41,723 nucleotides of DNA from Actinomycetes bacterium (GCA_021827485.1 JAKAVM010000037.1:1-41723); one strand, 5' to 3'; counted from the first letter of the stretch, positions 1 through 8,831 are shown. The notes: generated by a model not told the origin, from the letters alone. A program made the numbers and translations.

Positions 1-99
1 GTGCCGACTTGTCGACGTGGGCAGTTGGAAGTTACACGGGGTTGGTTGGGTGTTTCTTTAGTGGTGGTGCCGACTTGTCGACGTGGGCAGTTGGAAGTT
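1..99. repeat. 33-bp direct repeat, two identical copies 33 bp apart
   Basis: Positions 1-33 and 67-99 are identical and are separated by an unrelated 33-bp segment. The repeat contains the short palindrome CGAC-TT-GTCG. The first copy starts exactly at the window edge, so more units may lie upstream. Equal repeat and spacer lengths resemble the tail of a CRISPR array, but two copies are too few and the 3' end lacks the usual GAAAC/GAAAG. Both copies also lie in one open frame (1-321). A longer tandem repeat cut by the window or contig edge is equally possible. Confidence 0.7.
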
Positions 100-160
100 G
101 CAGCACGAGACCGTGTTGATAATCTACATGTAGATACAGATCGCGCCGTCGCCCTATGCG

Positions 161-295
161 CAACAACTATCGGTGCAACAACTGTCTGTGGGACAACACT
201 CTGTGGGACAACTGTCTGTGGGACAACACTCTGTGGGACAACTCTGGGTGCAACAACACTCTGTGGGACAACACTCTGTGGGACAACACTCTGTG
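161..295. repeat. 15-bp tandem repeat, nine units
   Basis: Nine head-to-tail 15-bp units fill this stretch. The commonest is GGACAACACTCTGTG, and variants differ at one to five positions. Read in frame 1 they encode the pentapeptide [G/A]-T-T-[L/V/I]-[C/G], inside a frame open from 1 to 321 that ends TGA. The pentapeptide loosely resembles pentapeptide-repeat proteins, so this could be the 3' end of a gene cut by the window edge. No start, ribosome site or recognisable domain supports that. A non-coding minisatellite is the safer reading. Confidence 0.85.
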
Positions 296-321
296 CGATT
301 ACTGAACGTCTAACAGAATGA

Positions 322-827
322 GTCGGTGCCTTAGGAACTCGATTGACAGGTGTATGATTTTGGCTTTCTGATCTCATATCATGATCATGCGCCTGAAATG
401 TCCCAACTGGGAAGGCCTATCTTGCCCTATTGATCTAGTGAATTTTGCTTATCTATCCAGGTCAAAACTAGTGAATATTGACTAGTTAAATATGAGTGAT
501 TTTTAACTTCGCAAATTAGGCATTGAAGAGCACAATGATCGTATCCAGTTATTCACTATCGAAAAGAGGGAATCTAAGATGACACATTCAAATACTTCGT
601 CAAGACATCCACGATGCCAACACACAATCTACAGCAAACTTACGACTCAACCCACGGGCCCGTTTCAATCCACCTGTCAGGCGGGACCAAAGAGTTATGG
701 TTTTTGCACAAAGGCCAAGAGCAGCCAGAGCTAAATGTGAGCTCCAAGTTCAAATGGGAATGTTTCTATCCCGCCTTCTATCCCGCCTGATTACAGCGGT
801 CGGCGCTGGTCGGCAAGCACTGGGTCG
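322..827. other. gene-poor stretch with an inverted repeat
   Basis: No convincing gene lies here. At 466-487 there is an inverted repeat AACTAGT - 8 nt - ACTAGTT in an AT-rich context that could be an operator. A 51-codon frame at 579-734, preceded by GAGG, has no recognisable similarity. A short tandem duplication of TCTATCCCGCCT occurs near 766-789. The plus-strand frame at 697-912 overlaps the 3' end of the response regulator and looks like chance. Confidence 0.5.
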
Positions 828-1499
828 CTATCTTGGGATTATTCTCTCGCTATGCGCTATAGCTATTGCTTGTAGCTGGGAATGCGCCCCAAGTTTTGAA
901 AGGATGTTCTGAATATGATTTCGTACAGTATGTATGTTGATGAATAGCTGCTTAGATATATCTTGCGGCGAACTACCTTCTGAAAGATACTTGAGAATAT
1001 CAATTTCGCGCTTTGTAAGATCACTTCCTCTGCCCTGGTATCCTCTTTTCATTTTGGGTAGGATACTGGCAACCATATCTTGGGGGAGACACGTTCCCCC
1101 ATTTACCAAACACTTCACTCCATCTATGAGTTGTCTTGAAGCGCGCTCCTTGGACATAAATCCTCGAAAGCCAACTTCTATAGCTGCAGCAAACATCTCT
1201 TCACTTGGCACACCCGTCAACATTAGTAGTTTGGAGTCAGGACTCACCTCAAGTATCTTCTCCCCTGCAGTTACTCCGTCTCCATCCGGTAAATTAAAAT
1301 CGATGATTACTACATTCGGAACAGTAGCTTGTGCCATTGACACGGCAGTTGCTATATCATTAGCAATTCCTACAACTTGAAATGCATCTTCATCCTGAAG
1401 CAATCTGGCAAGACTTTCGCATACCATAACGTGATCATCAACCACTAGTACTGAATAAACTGCTTCGACGAGTTGGCAATCACTCTTTTCTAGATACAT
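828..1499 (-). CDS. NarL/FixJ-family response regulator (orphan)
   Basis: A 223-residue two-component response regulator. The receiver domain (about residues 15-130) has the acidic pair D21-D22, phospho-acceptor D67 in IIDFNLPDGDG, switch T95 and invariant K117. A LuxR-type helix-turn-helix follows (about 160-215, LTKREIDILKYLSEG...HTVRNHIQNIL). Length and order are normal for NarL proteins, which bind DNA as phosphorylated dimers. No histidine kinase is adjacent, so the partner and signal are unknown. The ATG at 1499 is the first start after an in-frame TAG and has no Shine-Dalgarno of its own. A strong one sits upstream at 1550-1555 in front of a short overlapping frame. Confidence 0.93.
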   Translation of the reverse strand: MYLEKSDCQLVEAVYSVLVVDDHVMVCESLARLLQDEDAFQVVGIANDIATAVSMAQATVPNVVIIDFNLPDGDGVTAGEKILEVSPDSKLLMLTGVPSEEMFAAAIEVGFRGFMSKERASRQLIDGVKCLVNGGTCLPQDMVASILPKMKRGYQGRGSDLTKREIDILKYLSEGSSPQDISKQLFINIHTVRNHIQNILSKLGAHSQLQAIAIAHSERIIPR

Positions 1500-1540
1500 T
1501 GAGCACTGCTGTTTCTAGCTTCTAAAGGAATTCTCCCCAC
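1490..1540 (-). CDS. possible 16-codon leader peptide overlapping the response regulator start
   Basis: A near-perfect AGGAGG (1550-1555, minus strand) is followed after 9 nt by GTG at 1540. That opens a 16-codon frame ending in TAG at 1490-1492, which overlaps the response-regulator ATG (1499) in another frame. The regulator lacks its own ribosome site, so translational coupling through this peptide is plausible. The peptide has no recognised function and may not be made as such. Confidence 0.3.
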   Translation of the reverse strand: MGRIPLEARNSSAQCI

Positions 1541-1664
1541 TGAACACCACCTCCTTATTGCGGTCAAAATAGCCCCTACTGACCGGTTCATCGGCAACAT
1601 CCTGTCGTTAGTATATTCGACTAAATTTATGAATTACTTAAGATTTTTTAAATTTTCCTCACCC

Positions 1665-1730
1665 GTCAGCATCCAGCACCGCGCCGGTCAGCGCGGGCAC
1701 GCCCTTACCAGGTAAAACAGGAATCTTCTG
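1665..1730 (+). repeat. dispersed hairpin repeat, copy A
   Basis: The most diverged of three related elements; the others start at 15991 and 33071. Shared blocks are CCAGC, GCGGGCAC, a TACC/GACC block with AGG, and GGAATCTTC. The first hairpin is preserved by different bases: CCGCGC - 6 nt - GCGCGG. The second hairpin of the other copies is lost here. The element lies just downstream of the nrdJ stop. No protein frame is evident. Confidence 0.65.
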
Positions 1731-1760
1731 GCTAGACCGTTCTTCTAAGAACCGCCGCTT

Positions 1761-4700
1761 TTAGGAACAGCCGCTAGTACTCCCACAAGCTGAGCACACA
1801 TAGCAAGAACCTGCACGTTGCATTACATTCCCGCATTGGTAGCAGTAAGGAGCATCGCTGGCTTGAGGCTTGGCGGCAGCTGATGTGCCATTTAGAGTAT
1901 CCGAGCTTGAAGTATTCGAGTTTGAAGTATTCGCGTTTGATCGGGAAGATGATTCACTGGGTATCAATGGGCTACTAGAAGCTCGCAAACCTTCTTCGGC
2001 ACGGTTACGATCGCCTAATCCCCCATCAAGCTTTCCGATATTGGGTGACGCGGCCTCTTCCACTCCAGGGAGGGTCTGTTGTGTCCGTTCTTCGTTAGTC
2101 AATATTCCAAGATCAGCTCGCTCATCTCTTTCGAGATAATCAACTGCTAGTCGCCTAAAGATATAATCAACCAAGCTTGTCGCTAGTCTGAGATCATTGT
2201 CATCAGTCATGCCATAGGGCTCGAACCTCATGTTAGTGTACTTTCGAACAAAAGTTGCCAAAGGTACACCGTGCTGGAGACCAAGACTTACCGCGATTGA
2301 GAAAGCGTCCATAATTCCAGCTAAAGTCGAACCCTGTTTTGAGACTTTCATAAACACTTCCCCAGGACGACCATCTGCATACTCACCAACTGTGACATAG
2401 CCTTCACAATCAGCAACCCTAAAGTGGAAAGTCGAAGAACGTCGTCGTCGTGGAAGCCTCTCTCGGATTGGACGCTTTACCGCAACTTCAGTAAGCAACT
2501 GCCTCTCCAGTTCCTCGATCCTGCTAGCCAACACTGGGTCTCGTCCCTCTCCAAGATTATTCGTCCCGATATCCAATAAATCGGTCGAGTCTTGATCCTT
2601 CTTTGTCGTTGAAAGTGGTTGTCCGACTTTACAGTTATCCCGATAAATAGCAACTGCCTTCAGACCAAGACTCCATGCCTCTACGTGAGCTTCTTCGACA
2701 TCTTCTACAGTTACGTCTTCAGGAAGATTTACCGTTTTAGAGATTGCACCAGAGATGAAGGGTTGAACAGCTCCCATCATCTTGATGTGACCCATATGAT
2801 GAATTACGTTATCGCCCATTGAACATGCAAACACCGCTAGGTCTTTATCCTTGAGGGCTGGTGCACCAACAATAGTTTTGTTCTTATCAATATATGAAAT
2901 GATTTGCTCAACTTCGCTTGGAGAATAACCCAAAACAGCTAGTGCCCGAGGGACAGTCTGGTTGACGATTGACATTGTGCCGCCACCGACTAATTTCTTG
3001 GTCTTGACCAGACCTAGATCAGGTTCAATTCCTGTCGTGTCACAATCCATAAGCAATCCAATAGTCCCGGTTGGCGCCAATACGGTGGCCTGAGAATTTC
3101 TAACGCCGTAGAGTTCGCTTGTGTCAACAGCGTTGTCCCAAGCTTCTTGTGCACATCCAAGTAAATAGGTAGGAACTTTCTCTTCATCAATCTTAGAAAC
3201 TTCTGCTCGATGCATTTTCAAGACATTCAATGTTGCTTCACTATTGTCATAGTATCCGCTGAACGGTCCCATGCGTGCTGCTGTTTTGGCTGAAACTGCA
3301 TATGCATGTCCGGTCATAAGAGCAGTAATCGAAGCTGCCCAAGCCCTACCTTCTTCAGAGTCATAAGGTAGGCCCTGTGCCATTAGGAGAGCGCCAAGAT
3401 TTGCATACCCGAGTCCGAGTTGGCGAAAACGCCTCGAATTCTCCCCAATCTTCTCAGTTGGATAATCAGCATTACCGACCAAGATTTCCTGGGCGGTAAA
3501 AACTACTTCAATAGCGGCCTTGAAACCTTGAGTATCAAAAATATTGTTGTCATCTAGAAACTTGAGAAGATTCAAACTTGCCAAATTGCAAGCTGAGTTA
3601 TCTATATGCATATATTCACTACAGTTGCGCACTACAATACCATCGACCACATAGGAGTGATTGCGCGGTTCTGAAAGGTTGTAGGTTAGCTCGACCCCTT
3701 CATCTACCCTATCCACAAGTCGAACTGTACAACGAACATCGTAGAAGTTCACCGGATTTTCGACAACGAGATCACGGAGCAGTGCTGCCTTGCGTGATAA
3801 GGAAAAACCAATATGGCGAGCAAAATCAACAATCGAAGAGGAGGTGACCCGTAGATCGTAAAAGGGCGACTGGCTGTAGCTTTTGGCTATGCCGTCTTTA
3901 CCCGTATAAGAGAAGGACCCTTGATCGGACCCATCGCGGACTTTGTAGACCTTACTGAAGATGCCGAACGTCGTCAGCAGCCTCTGCACTCCATGGAGCA
4001 GTTCGCGCGATGTGGAACCGAGTCCGACATAGGATCCCTTCACAGCATCGACTCGCACACACCCGTCTGCATCATAGAGCCCTTGTAAAAACGCAGCCAC
4101 TGCATTGAGTGGAGCTTGTTCGATCGACCATGGGATCTCCTTGCCTGGGCCCGTGGCCGACTTCACCCCAAGCGACTCCAAGAACATCTTGAAGGGACGG
4201 TGTGAGATCCTCAACTGCGCAGTACCGTTGGCCTGTTCGGAAACCTTCGGGGCCACGCCGCCGTTGATCCACGTCGCAAGTTCCAGATGGCGGGCAAGGA
4301 CCTCTGCGCGGTCCTCGGCACTACCATAGATCGTCGATGTCGTAGAGCCGGATGTCGAACCATCCCCGATCAGCCACCCCAGGTAGTGAGCAAAGTCCTC
4401 GGTCCACTCACTCGGGAAACGCAGCGGCTTGGTGCTATCTCCCTTCATCTTGTACCCATCAGGATTCGATGGCACAGGTAGGCATAGGTCGGCATTCTCA
4501 GCGGGTGCCAACTGATCTAGCACTTTTACCTCATCCTCACTGGTCAAGGCTTGGGCTTCTACGAATCCGCGATTGGCGGTAAAGATCCGATGCCCCGGGG
4601 TGCACCGAAGTTCCATCCCGTTATCAAAGCGCAGCCGCACAATTTCGTTGTAGCCTGTGATCATAAAGGCCTCTGGCGATGTAATCTCAACCCGTTCCGA

Positions 4701-6959
4701 AGGTGCATCGAGATTAGTAGCATCATGAGTGTAAATACCAAACTCTTCTCCGCTATTTACGCGCCCAATCAATTCCTCGAAGGCGATCAAACCTTTGTCG
4801 GTATGGACGCGAGCAGTACCGGGAAAGCAAGGATTACTTGCATTGATACGGCCAGAGTTGGGTGCTGTATGCCACTTATTAATAGTCGTGTCGAACTGCA
4901 TTCCAGGATCAGCGCACTCCCATGCTGCCTGTGAAATCTGGCGGAAAAGGTCACGGGCTCTAAGCGTCTTTACAGTACTTCCATCTTTGACTGCTTTGAG
5001 ATGCCAGTCTCTATCTTCTATAACGGCTTCCATAAACTCATCAGTAACCCTAATTGAGTTATTTGCATTCTGATATTGAAGCGAGAAGTTATCCTTGCCG
5101 TCTAAATCCATATCAAAACCAGCCTGGGCTAGCACCCGTGCCTTGCGCTCTTCAATTGCTTTACACCAAATAAAATCTTCAATGTCAGGATGATCGACAT
5201 TCAAAATTACCATCTTGGCGGCGCGTCTAGTCTTGCCACCCGATTTTATAGTTCCAGCCGACGCATCTGCTCCACGCATAAAACTTACTGGACCCGATGC
5301 AGTTCCTCCACCCTTGAGACCCTCGTGTGAAGACCTTATCGCTGAAAGATTTATTCCTGCTCCTGATCCTCCTTTGAAGATTATCCCCTCTTCCGTATAC
5401 CAATTTAGAATCGAGTGCATTGAATCGTCTACCGATAGGATAAAGCAGTTGTGCACCCTCAGGTTATCACAGATGTACTCACCGCTCTCTGTTTGAATGT
5501 CATAAACATCGATCTCACCACGCTCTTCTATCTTCTGAATCTCTAAGCGCTTAGTCGGACCAGCAAAATTGCCTTTCATCGCTAGGCTAGCCTCCAGCTT
5601 GGAAGCTTTCACTGGATCAATGAATCCGATCTCATCAGCAAACAGTTCGCGATCTCCGCGATTACTAATCTTGAGTGACCAACAACCATGGCGATCCGAA
5701 CGGCTGTCATTTTTGAATTTCACCCGAGAGAAGATCCCAAACCTCCCCAAAAGTGACTGAACGCCACGCACAATTCCCTCGGAAATCATATCCATCCCAA
5801 TGTGCGCTGCTGTCTCTCGAAGAGATACATAGCCTTCAGCTTGAAAAATACTGCGGAGGTAGGCAGCTACAACTGGAAGTGGAGCATCAAACAATTGTGA
5901 GGGCACTGTCATAGAAGCCCCGCGCGTACGCAATCCCCATGTATCAACGAATTCTGTCAAGTGGTTCCCGTAGAGGCGAATCCGCCTACAATCAAGTGAA
6001 GTATCTTGGGTCGGAACACTTCGTTCGTGTGAATGTGCATTTGGGAAAACCTTCTCAATAGCGTCAAGGACCCACTTCTTCTCTGCATCCGTAACCACTA
6101 TCGCTTCAATAGTGAGAGATCTATTAGTCCCTTCGTACTGGCCAACGAATCCATCCGACTGAAGCCAACCAGCCAAGCCAGCTTGTGCGATGTCCTGATT
6201 GCTAAACTGTCGAGACCCGTGAGAATAAACGCGATGCCACTGCAGCTTATCGCCCGGTCGAAGTTCTCCTGCACGGACAAAGCTTCCATAGGTTTGATCA
6301 GAGCAGCGCCACACCAGGTGATCAGAGGTCACGTCCAAGTAATGCCCAGAATGAGTATGTATACGTAAGACCGGCTTAATCCCGTTGTGCTTTACTGCTA
6401 CGATAGACGTCACACCATTGGCGTCAATAACCTTCGCTCCAACAGCGTTGTCTTCAACTAACTTTCCGATTGGAATTAATCCATCCGGAGTCGTTACTAG
6501 AGATTCGTAAGGTTGGCACGCTGATGCTTGCTGCGGGACTCCTTGAACACCAATGTTGAACCAGACTGGCGAATTGAATGCAGCTTTCTGGGTTACGATC
6601 AAGTGCTTTAGCTCATCGCAAAAAGCATTCGCTTCACTCTGATCAGTAAAGTAGCCATCCCTGATCCCCCAGTTGGTTATTGTGTCAACTATGCGATCAA
6701 CAACTTGCTTGAGAGAAGTTTCGCGTTCGTAGGTTCCAGGAGTTCCTCGAAAGTACTTCTGAGCCAAAATGTTCATGGCATTCAAGCTCCATGCCTTAGG
6801 GACCTCGACTCCAAGCTGTTCAAAAGCAACGCTGTTGTCCTTGTAGTTAGTTATTCGAGAGTCCCTTACCTCCCATTCAACCTGGTTATAAGGGTGTACC
6901 CCTTCGGTTGTAAAGTGACGGCGGATGCCGATGCCAAGTTGTTCTGGTGCAATTGCCAT
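1761..6959 (-). CDS. nrdJ: Adenosylcobalamin-dependent (class II) ribonucleotide reductase with two inteins
   Basis: Encodes a 1732-residue precursor of the B12-dependent ribonucleoside reductase that makes deoxyribonucleotides without oxygen or an iron radical subunit. Removing the two inteins (residues 148-504 and 711-1112) leaves about 973 residues, normal for NrdJ. After splicing the active-site motif N-P-C-S-E forms: N709, radical cysteine C1113 and E1115. The redox pair corresponds to C505 and C1124 (C133 and C333 of the Thermotoga enzyme). The C-terminus has the Cys-rich tail (C1706, C1709, C1719, C1722, C1725, C1731) typical of the actinobacterial family, after a low-complexity Ser/Asn linker (about 1660-1695). 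Two NrdR boxes and a strong promoter lie upstream. Activity should depend on both splicing events. Confidence 0.97.
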   Translation of the reverse strand: MAIAPEQLGIGIRRHFTTEGVHPYNQVEWEVRDSRITNYKDNSVAFEQLGVEVPKAWSLNAMNILAQKYFRGTPGTYERETSLKQVVDRIVDTITNWGIRDGYFTDQSEANAFCDELKHLIVTQKAAFNSPVWFNIGVQGVPQQASACQPYESLVTTPDGLIPIGKLVEDNAVGAKVIDANGVTSIVAVKHNGIKPVLRIHTHSGHYLDVTSDHLVWRCSDQTYGSFVRAGELRPGDKLQWHRVYSHGSRQFSNQDIAQAGLAGWLQSDGFVGQYEGTNRSLTIEAIVVTDAEKKWVLDAIEKVFPNAHSHERSVPTQDTSLDCRRIRLYGNHLTEFVDTWGLRTRGASMTVPSQLFDAPLPVVAAYLRSIFQAEGYVSLRETAAHIGMDMISEGIVRGVQSLLGRFGIFSRVKFKNDSRSDRHGCWSLKISNRGDRELFADEIGFIDPVKASKLEASLAMKGNFAGPTKRLEIQKIEERGEIDVYDIQTESGEYICDNLRVHNCFILSVDDSMHSILNWYTEEGIIFKGGSGAGINLSAIRSSHEGLKGGGTASGPVSFMRGADASAGTIKSGGKTRRAAKMVILNVDHPDIEDFIWCKAIEERKARVLAQAGFDMDLDGKDNFSLQYQNANNSIRVTDEFMEAVIEDRDWHLKAVKDGSTVKTLRARDLFRQISQAAWECADPGMQFDTTINKWHTAPNSGRINASNPCFPGTARVHTDKGLIAFEELIGRVNSGEEFGIYTHDATNLDAPSERVEITSPEAFMITGYNEIVRLRFDNGMELRCTPGHRIFTANRGFVEAQALTSEDEVKVLDQLAPAENADLCLPVPSNPDGYKMKGDSTKPLRFPSEWTEDFAHYLGWLIGDGSTSGSTTSTIYGSAEDRAEVLARHLELATWINGGVAPKVSEQANGTAQLRISHRPFKMFLESLGVKSATGPGKEIPWSIEQAPLNAVAAFLQGLYDADGCVRVDAVKGSYVGLGSTSRELLHGVQRLLTTFGIFSKVYKVRDGSDQGSFSYTGKDGIAKSYSQSPFYDLRVTSSSIVDFARHIGFSLSRKAALLRDLVVENPVNFYDVRCTVRLVDRVDEGVELTYNLSEPRNHSYVVDGIVVRNCSEYMHIDNSACNLASLNLLKFLDDNNIFDTQGFKAAIEVVFTAQEILVGNADYPTEKIGENSRRFRQLGLGYANLGALLMAQGLPYDSEEGRAWAASITALMTGHAYAVSAKTAARMGPFSGYYDNSEATLNVLKMHRAEVSKIDEEKVPTYLLGCAQEAWDNAVDTSELYGVRNSQATVLAPTGTIGLLMDCDTTGIEPDLGLVKTKKLVGGGTMSIVNQTVPRALAVLGYSPSEVEQIISYIDKNKTIVGAPALKDKDLAVFACSMGDNVIHHMGHIKMMGAVQPFISGAISKTVNLPEDVTVEDVEEAHVEAWSLGLKAVAIYRDNCKVGQPLSTTKKDQDSTDLLDIGTNNLGEGRDPVLASRIEELERQLLTEVAVKRPIRERLPRRRRSSTFHFRVADCEGYVTVGEYADGRPGEVFMKVSKQGSTLAGIMDAFSIAVSLGLQHGVPLATFVRKYTNMRFEPYGMTDDNDLRLATSLVDYIFRRLAVDYLERDERADLGILTNEERTQQTLPGVEEAASPNIGKLDGGLGDRNRAEEGLRASSSPLIPSESSSRSNANTSNSNTSSSDTLNGTSAAAKPQASDAPYCYQCGNVMQRAGSCYVCSACGSTSGCS
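3624..4829 (-). other. Intein 2 in NrdJ (LAGLIDADG type)
   Basis: Residues 711-1112 (402 aa). It starts with C711 (C-F-P-G-T-A-R-V), has block B T-P-G-H (787-790), LAGLIDADG motifs YLGWLIGDG (859-867) and LQGLYDADG (958-966), and ends V-V-R-N1112. The +1 residue C1113 is the thiyl-radical cysteine of the reductase. Several lines inside it reach 57-65% GC while neighbouring extein lines are 35-45%, which suggests recent arrival by homing. Confidence 0.95.
5448..6518 (-). other. Intein 1 in NrdJ (LAGLIDADG type)
   Basis: Residues 148-504 of the precursor (357 aa). It begins with C148 (block A, C-Q-P-Y-E-S-L-V) and has splicing block B T-S-D-H (211-214). Two homing-endonuclease signatures follow: LAGWLQSDG (262-270) and the weaker YLRSIFQAEG (367-376). 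It ends V-H-N504, and the next extein residue is C505. The +1 nucleophile is therefore the enzyme's own redox cysteine. GC is about 50%, mildly above the host gene. Confidence 0.95.
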
Positions 6960-6993
6960 TATGCGCCCCTAAAACCTTTCTTTCCTTATTAAA

Positions 6994-7041
6994 ACACAAG
7001 ATATTGTGGTCGCGGTCCCGCCACGCCACTAGATAGTGGGT
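6994..7041. promoter_or_regulatory. Pair of NrdR boxes upstream of nrdJ
   Basis: Two near-palindromes match the NrdR box consensus: ACACAAGATATTGTGG (6994-7009) and CCACTAGATAGTGGGT (7026-7041). Their centres are 31 bp apart, three helical turns, the usual spacing for cooperative binding of the nucleotide-sensing repressor NrdR. The distal box abuts the -10 element and would cover the start of transcription, so repression of nrdJ is the natural reading. The nrdR gene itself is not in the window. Confidence 0.85.
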
Positions 7042-7043
7042 CA

Positions 7044-7072
7044 ATTACACTACTGTAATTCATAAATGTCAA
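7044..7072 (-). promoter_or_regulatory. nrdJ promoter
   Basis: On the minus strand TTGACA (7067-7072) is followed after exactly 17 nt by TGTAAT (7044-7049). This gives a predicted start near 7037, inside the distal NrdR box, and a leader of about 75 nt before the ATG at 6959. Confidence 0.75.
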
Positions 7073-7295
7073 AGTGGGTTGGAGTCTGTACCCCACATAA
7101 CTCCTGGTAGATAGCCGTTCGCGAAGGTTTGCAAATTGATCTATAAAGTATACAAAGTTGACCTGGGATTTTGTGTTTGAAGCTTTTGCCGCCTCCAGCC
7201 AAAAATTTATTTTTGAATAAAACTTCGGTTTTGGTACCCCTATTTCTTCTGAACTATAAAAAGAGATGTGAGTTCCTTATATTCAAAACCCACAA

Positions 7296-8831
7296 TTGGC
7301 CGATACGCACTTGTCTAAACCAGCGAGTTCGATCATCGCTATTGATGCCGGAACAACCGGGATCAGAGCAATTGCATTTGAGGCAGAATCAAATAAGATA
7401 CTTTCCATTTCATATCGTGAGCTGACTCAATTTTTCCCTCGACCTGGTTGGGTTGAACACGATCCAAATGAAATATGGAACTGTGTCCAGAAAACATTAG
7501 AAGACGTTGCACATAAACTACATGAAACTTCCTCAAATGTTGTGGCAATTGGAATTACAAACCAGCGTGAAACGATACTTGCTTGGGATAGAACAACAGG
7601 TAAGCCGCTTTACAACGCAATTGTTTGGCAGGATCGTAGAACTACTGAGCAATGTAATGAATTGAAGAAGCGGGACCTTGGGGAATTGATTGGCCAGACA
7701 ACTGGTCTACTGATAGACCCCTACTTTTCTGCCTCTAAGATCAAGTGGCTCAAAGATTCTGATTACTTGTCGGCTAAGAATATTTTTGTTGGGACGGTCG
7801 ATAGCTGGATAGTTTGGAACCTGACAGGCGGAGTAGAGGAGGGTGTGCACCGGACTGATCCTTCAAACGCGTCGCGAACCATGCTATATGACATAAAACA
7901 ACGTTGTTGGTCGCAGGAGCTTATGGATCTTTTTGAAGTTGATAAGACTTGGCTTGCCGAGGTGTGTCCCTCTAGCGCAATCATTGGAAAATATAAGACG
8001 AGCACTAGGAGTTCTCTTCCCCAAGGCGTCCCGATCGCAGGTATTGCCGGAGACCAGGCTGCTGCTCTTTTTGGTCAAGCTTGCTTTACGCCAGCAAGTG
8101 CAAAGACAACTTATGGGACGGGAAGTTTCGTATTGATGAACGCCGGATCAACCCTTCCCCGACCGTCGAATCGCGTTCTCACGAGTATTGCCTGGGAACT
8201 CGATGCGTCTATCGTATCGCAATATCCTAAACTTTGCTATGCCCTGGAAGGTGCTGTTTTCTCAACTGGTTCTACAATCCAATGGCTAAGAGATGGACTC
8301 GGTATAATTACGCAAGCGAGTGGGCTCGAATCGCTAGCTCGACAAGTGTCTAGCACTGAAGGGGTCACCATTGTGCCTGCCTTTACCGGACTTGGTTGTC
8401 CGTGGTGGGATCCAAATGCCAAAGGATCAATATACGGAATCAGTAAAGGTATTGGAAGGTCTCACCTGGCGTTGGCGGTGATTGAATCTATTGCTTTTCA
8501 AGTGCGTGATGCTTTTGATGCCATGAGACAGGTCACAAGCTTTACGACAGACTTGGAGCTGAGAGTCGATGGCGGAGCTGCTGCTATGGAGCTTCTGCTA
8601 CAACTTCAATCAGATCAACTTCAAATCCCAGTCGCTCGTAGCTCAACCATTGAAACAAGTGCCCTTGGCTGCGCATGGTTAGCTGGCCTGGGGGTAAAGC
8701 TCTATGACTCGGTTGAAAGCCTTGAATCGAAGTGGTCGTATGATTTGAGAGTCGAACCAAAGGTCTCAAAGGCCGGTGCGGATGCGAGCCACGACGAGTG
8801 GCTTCGATTGGTTGAAAAAACTCTCACCTGA
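7296..8831 (+). CDS. glpK: Glycerol kinase
   Basis: A 511-residue FGGY-family kinase converting glycerol and ATP to sn-glycerol 3-phosphate in the cytosol. The N-terminal phosphate loop is IDAGTTGIRA. The glycerol contacts known from E. coli GlpK are all present: R91-E92 in NQRET, Y143 in DPYFS and the Asp of AGDQAAALFGQ. GTGSF and the C-terminal DGGAA motif complete the fold. Length is standard. The start is uncertain: no ATG is in frame, TTG at 7296 is used here and TTG at 7311 is possible, both without a clear ribosome site. The upstream 336-bp gap holds the nrdJ control region and a possible promoter (TTGGTA 7229, TATAAA 7253). The gene stands apart from glpD at 27.9 kb and converges with the sulfotransferase gene 14 bp away. 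Confidence 0.95.
   Translation: MADTHLSKPASSIIAIDAGTTGIRAIAFEAESNKILSISYRELTQFFPRPGWVEHDPNEIWNCVQKTLEDVAHKLHETSSNVVAIGITNQRETILAWDRTTGKPLYNAIVWQDRRTTEQCNELKKRDLGELIGQTTGLLIDPYFSASKIKWLKDSDYLSAKNIFVGTVDSWIVWNLTGGVEEGVHRTDPSNASRTMLYDIKQRCWSQELMDLFEVDKTWLAEVCPSSAIIGKYKTSTRSSLPQGVPIAGIAGDQAAALFGQACFTPASAKTTYGTGSFVLMNAGSTLPRPSNRVLTSIAWELDASIVSQYPKLCYALEGAVFSTGSTIQWLRDGLGIITQASGLESLARQVSSTEGVTIVPAFTGLGCPWWDPNAKGSIYGISKGIGRSHLALAVIESIAFQVRDAFDAMRQVTSFTTDLELRVDGGAAAMELLLQLQSDQLQIPVARSSTIETSALGCAWLAGLGVKLYDSVESLESKWSYDLRVEPKVSKAGADASHDEWLRLVEKTLT

Noticed and set aside
1-99. Firm CRISPR array call
   Set aside because: Only two repeats, no typical GAAAC end, no cas genes in the window. Kept as a direct repeat with CRISPR as a possibility.
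697-912. Plus-strand frame of 71 codons near the response regulator
   Set aside because: It overlaps the regulator 3' end, has no recognisable domain and no clear ribosome site. The minus-strand gene is strongly supported.
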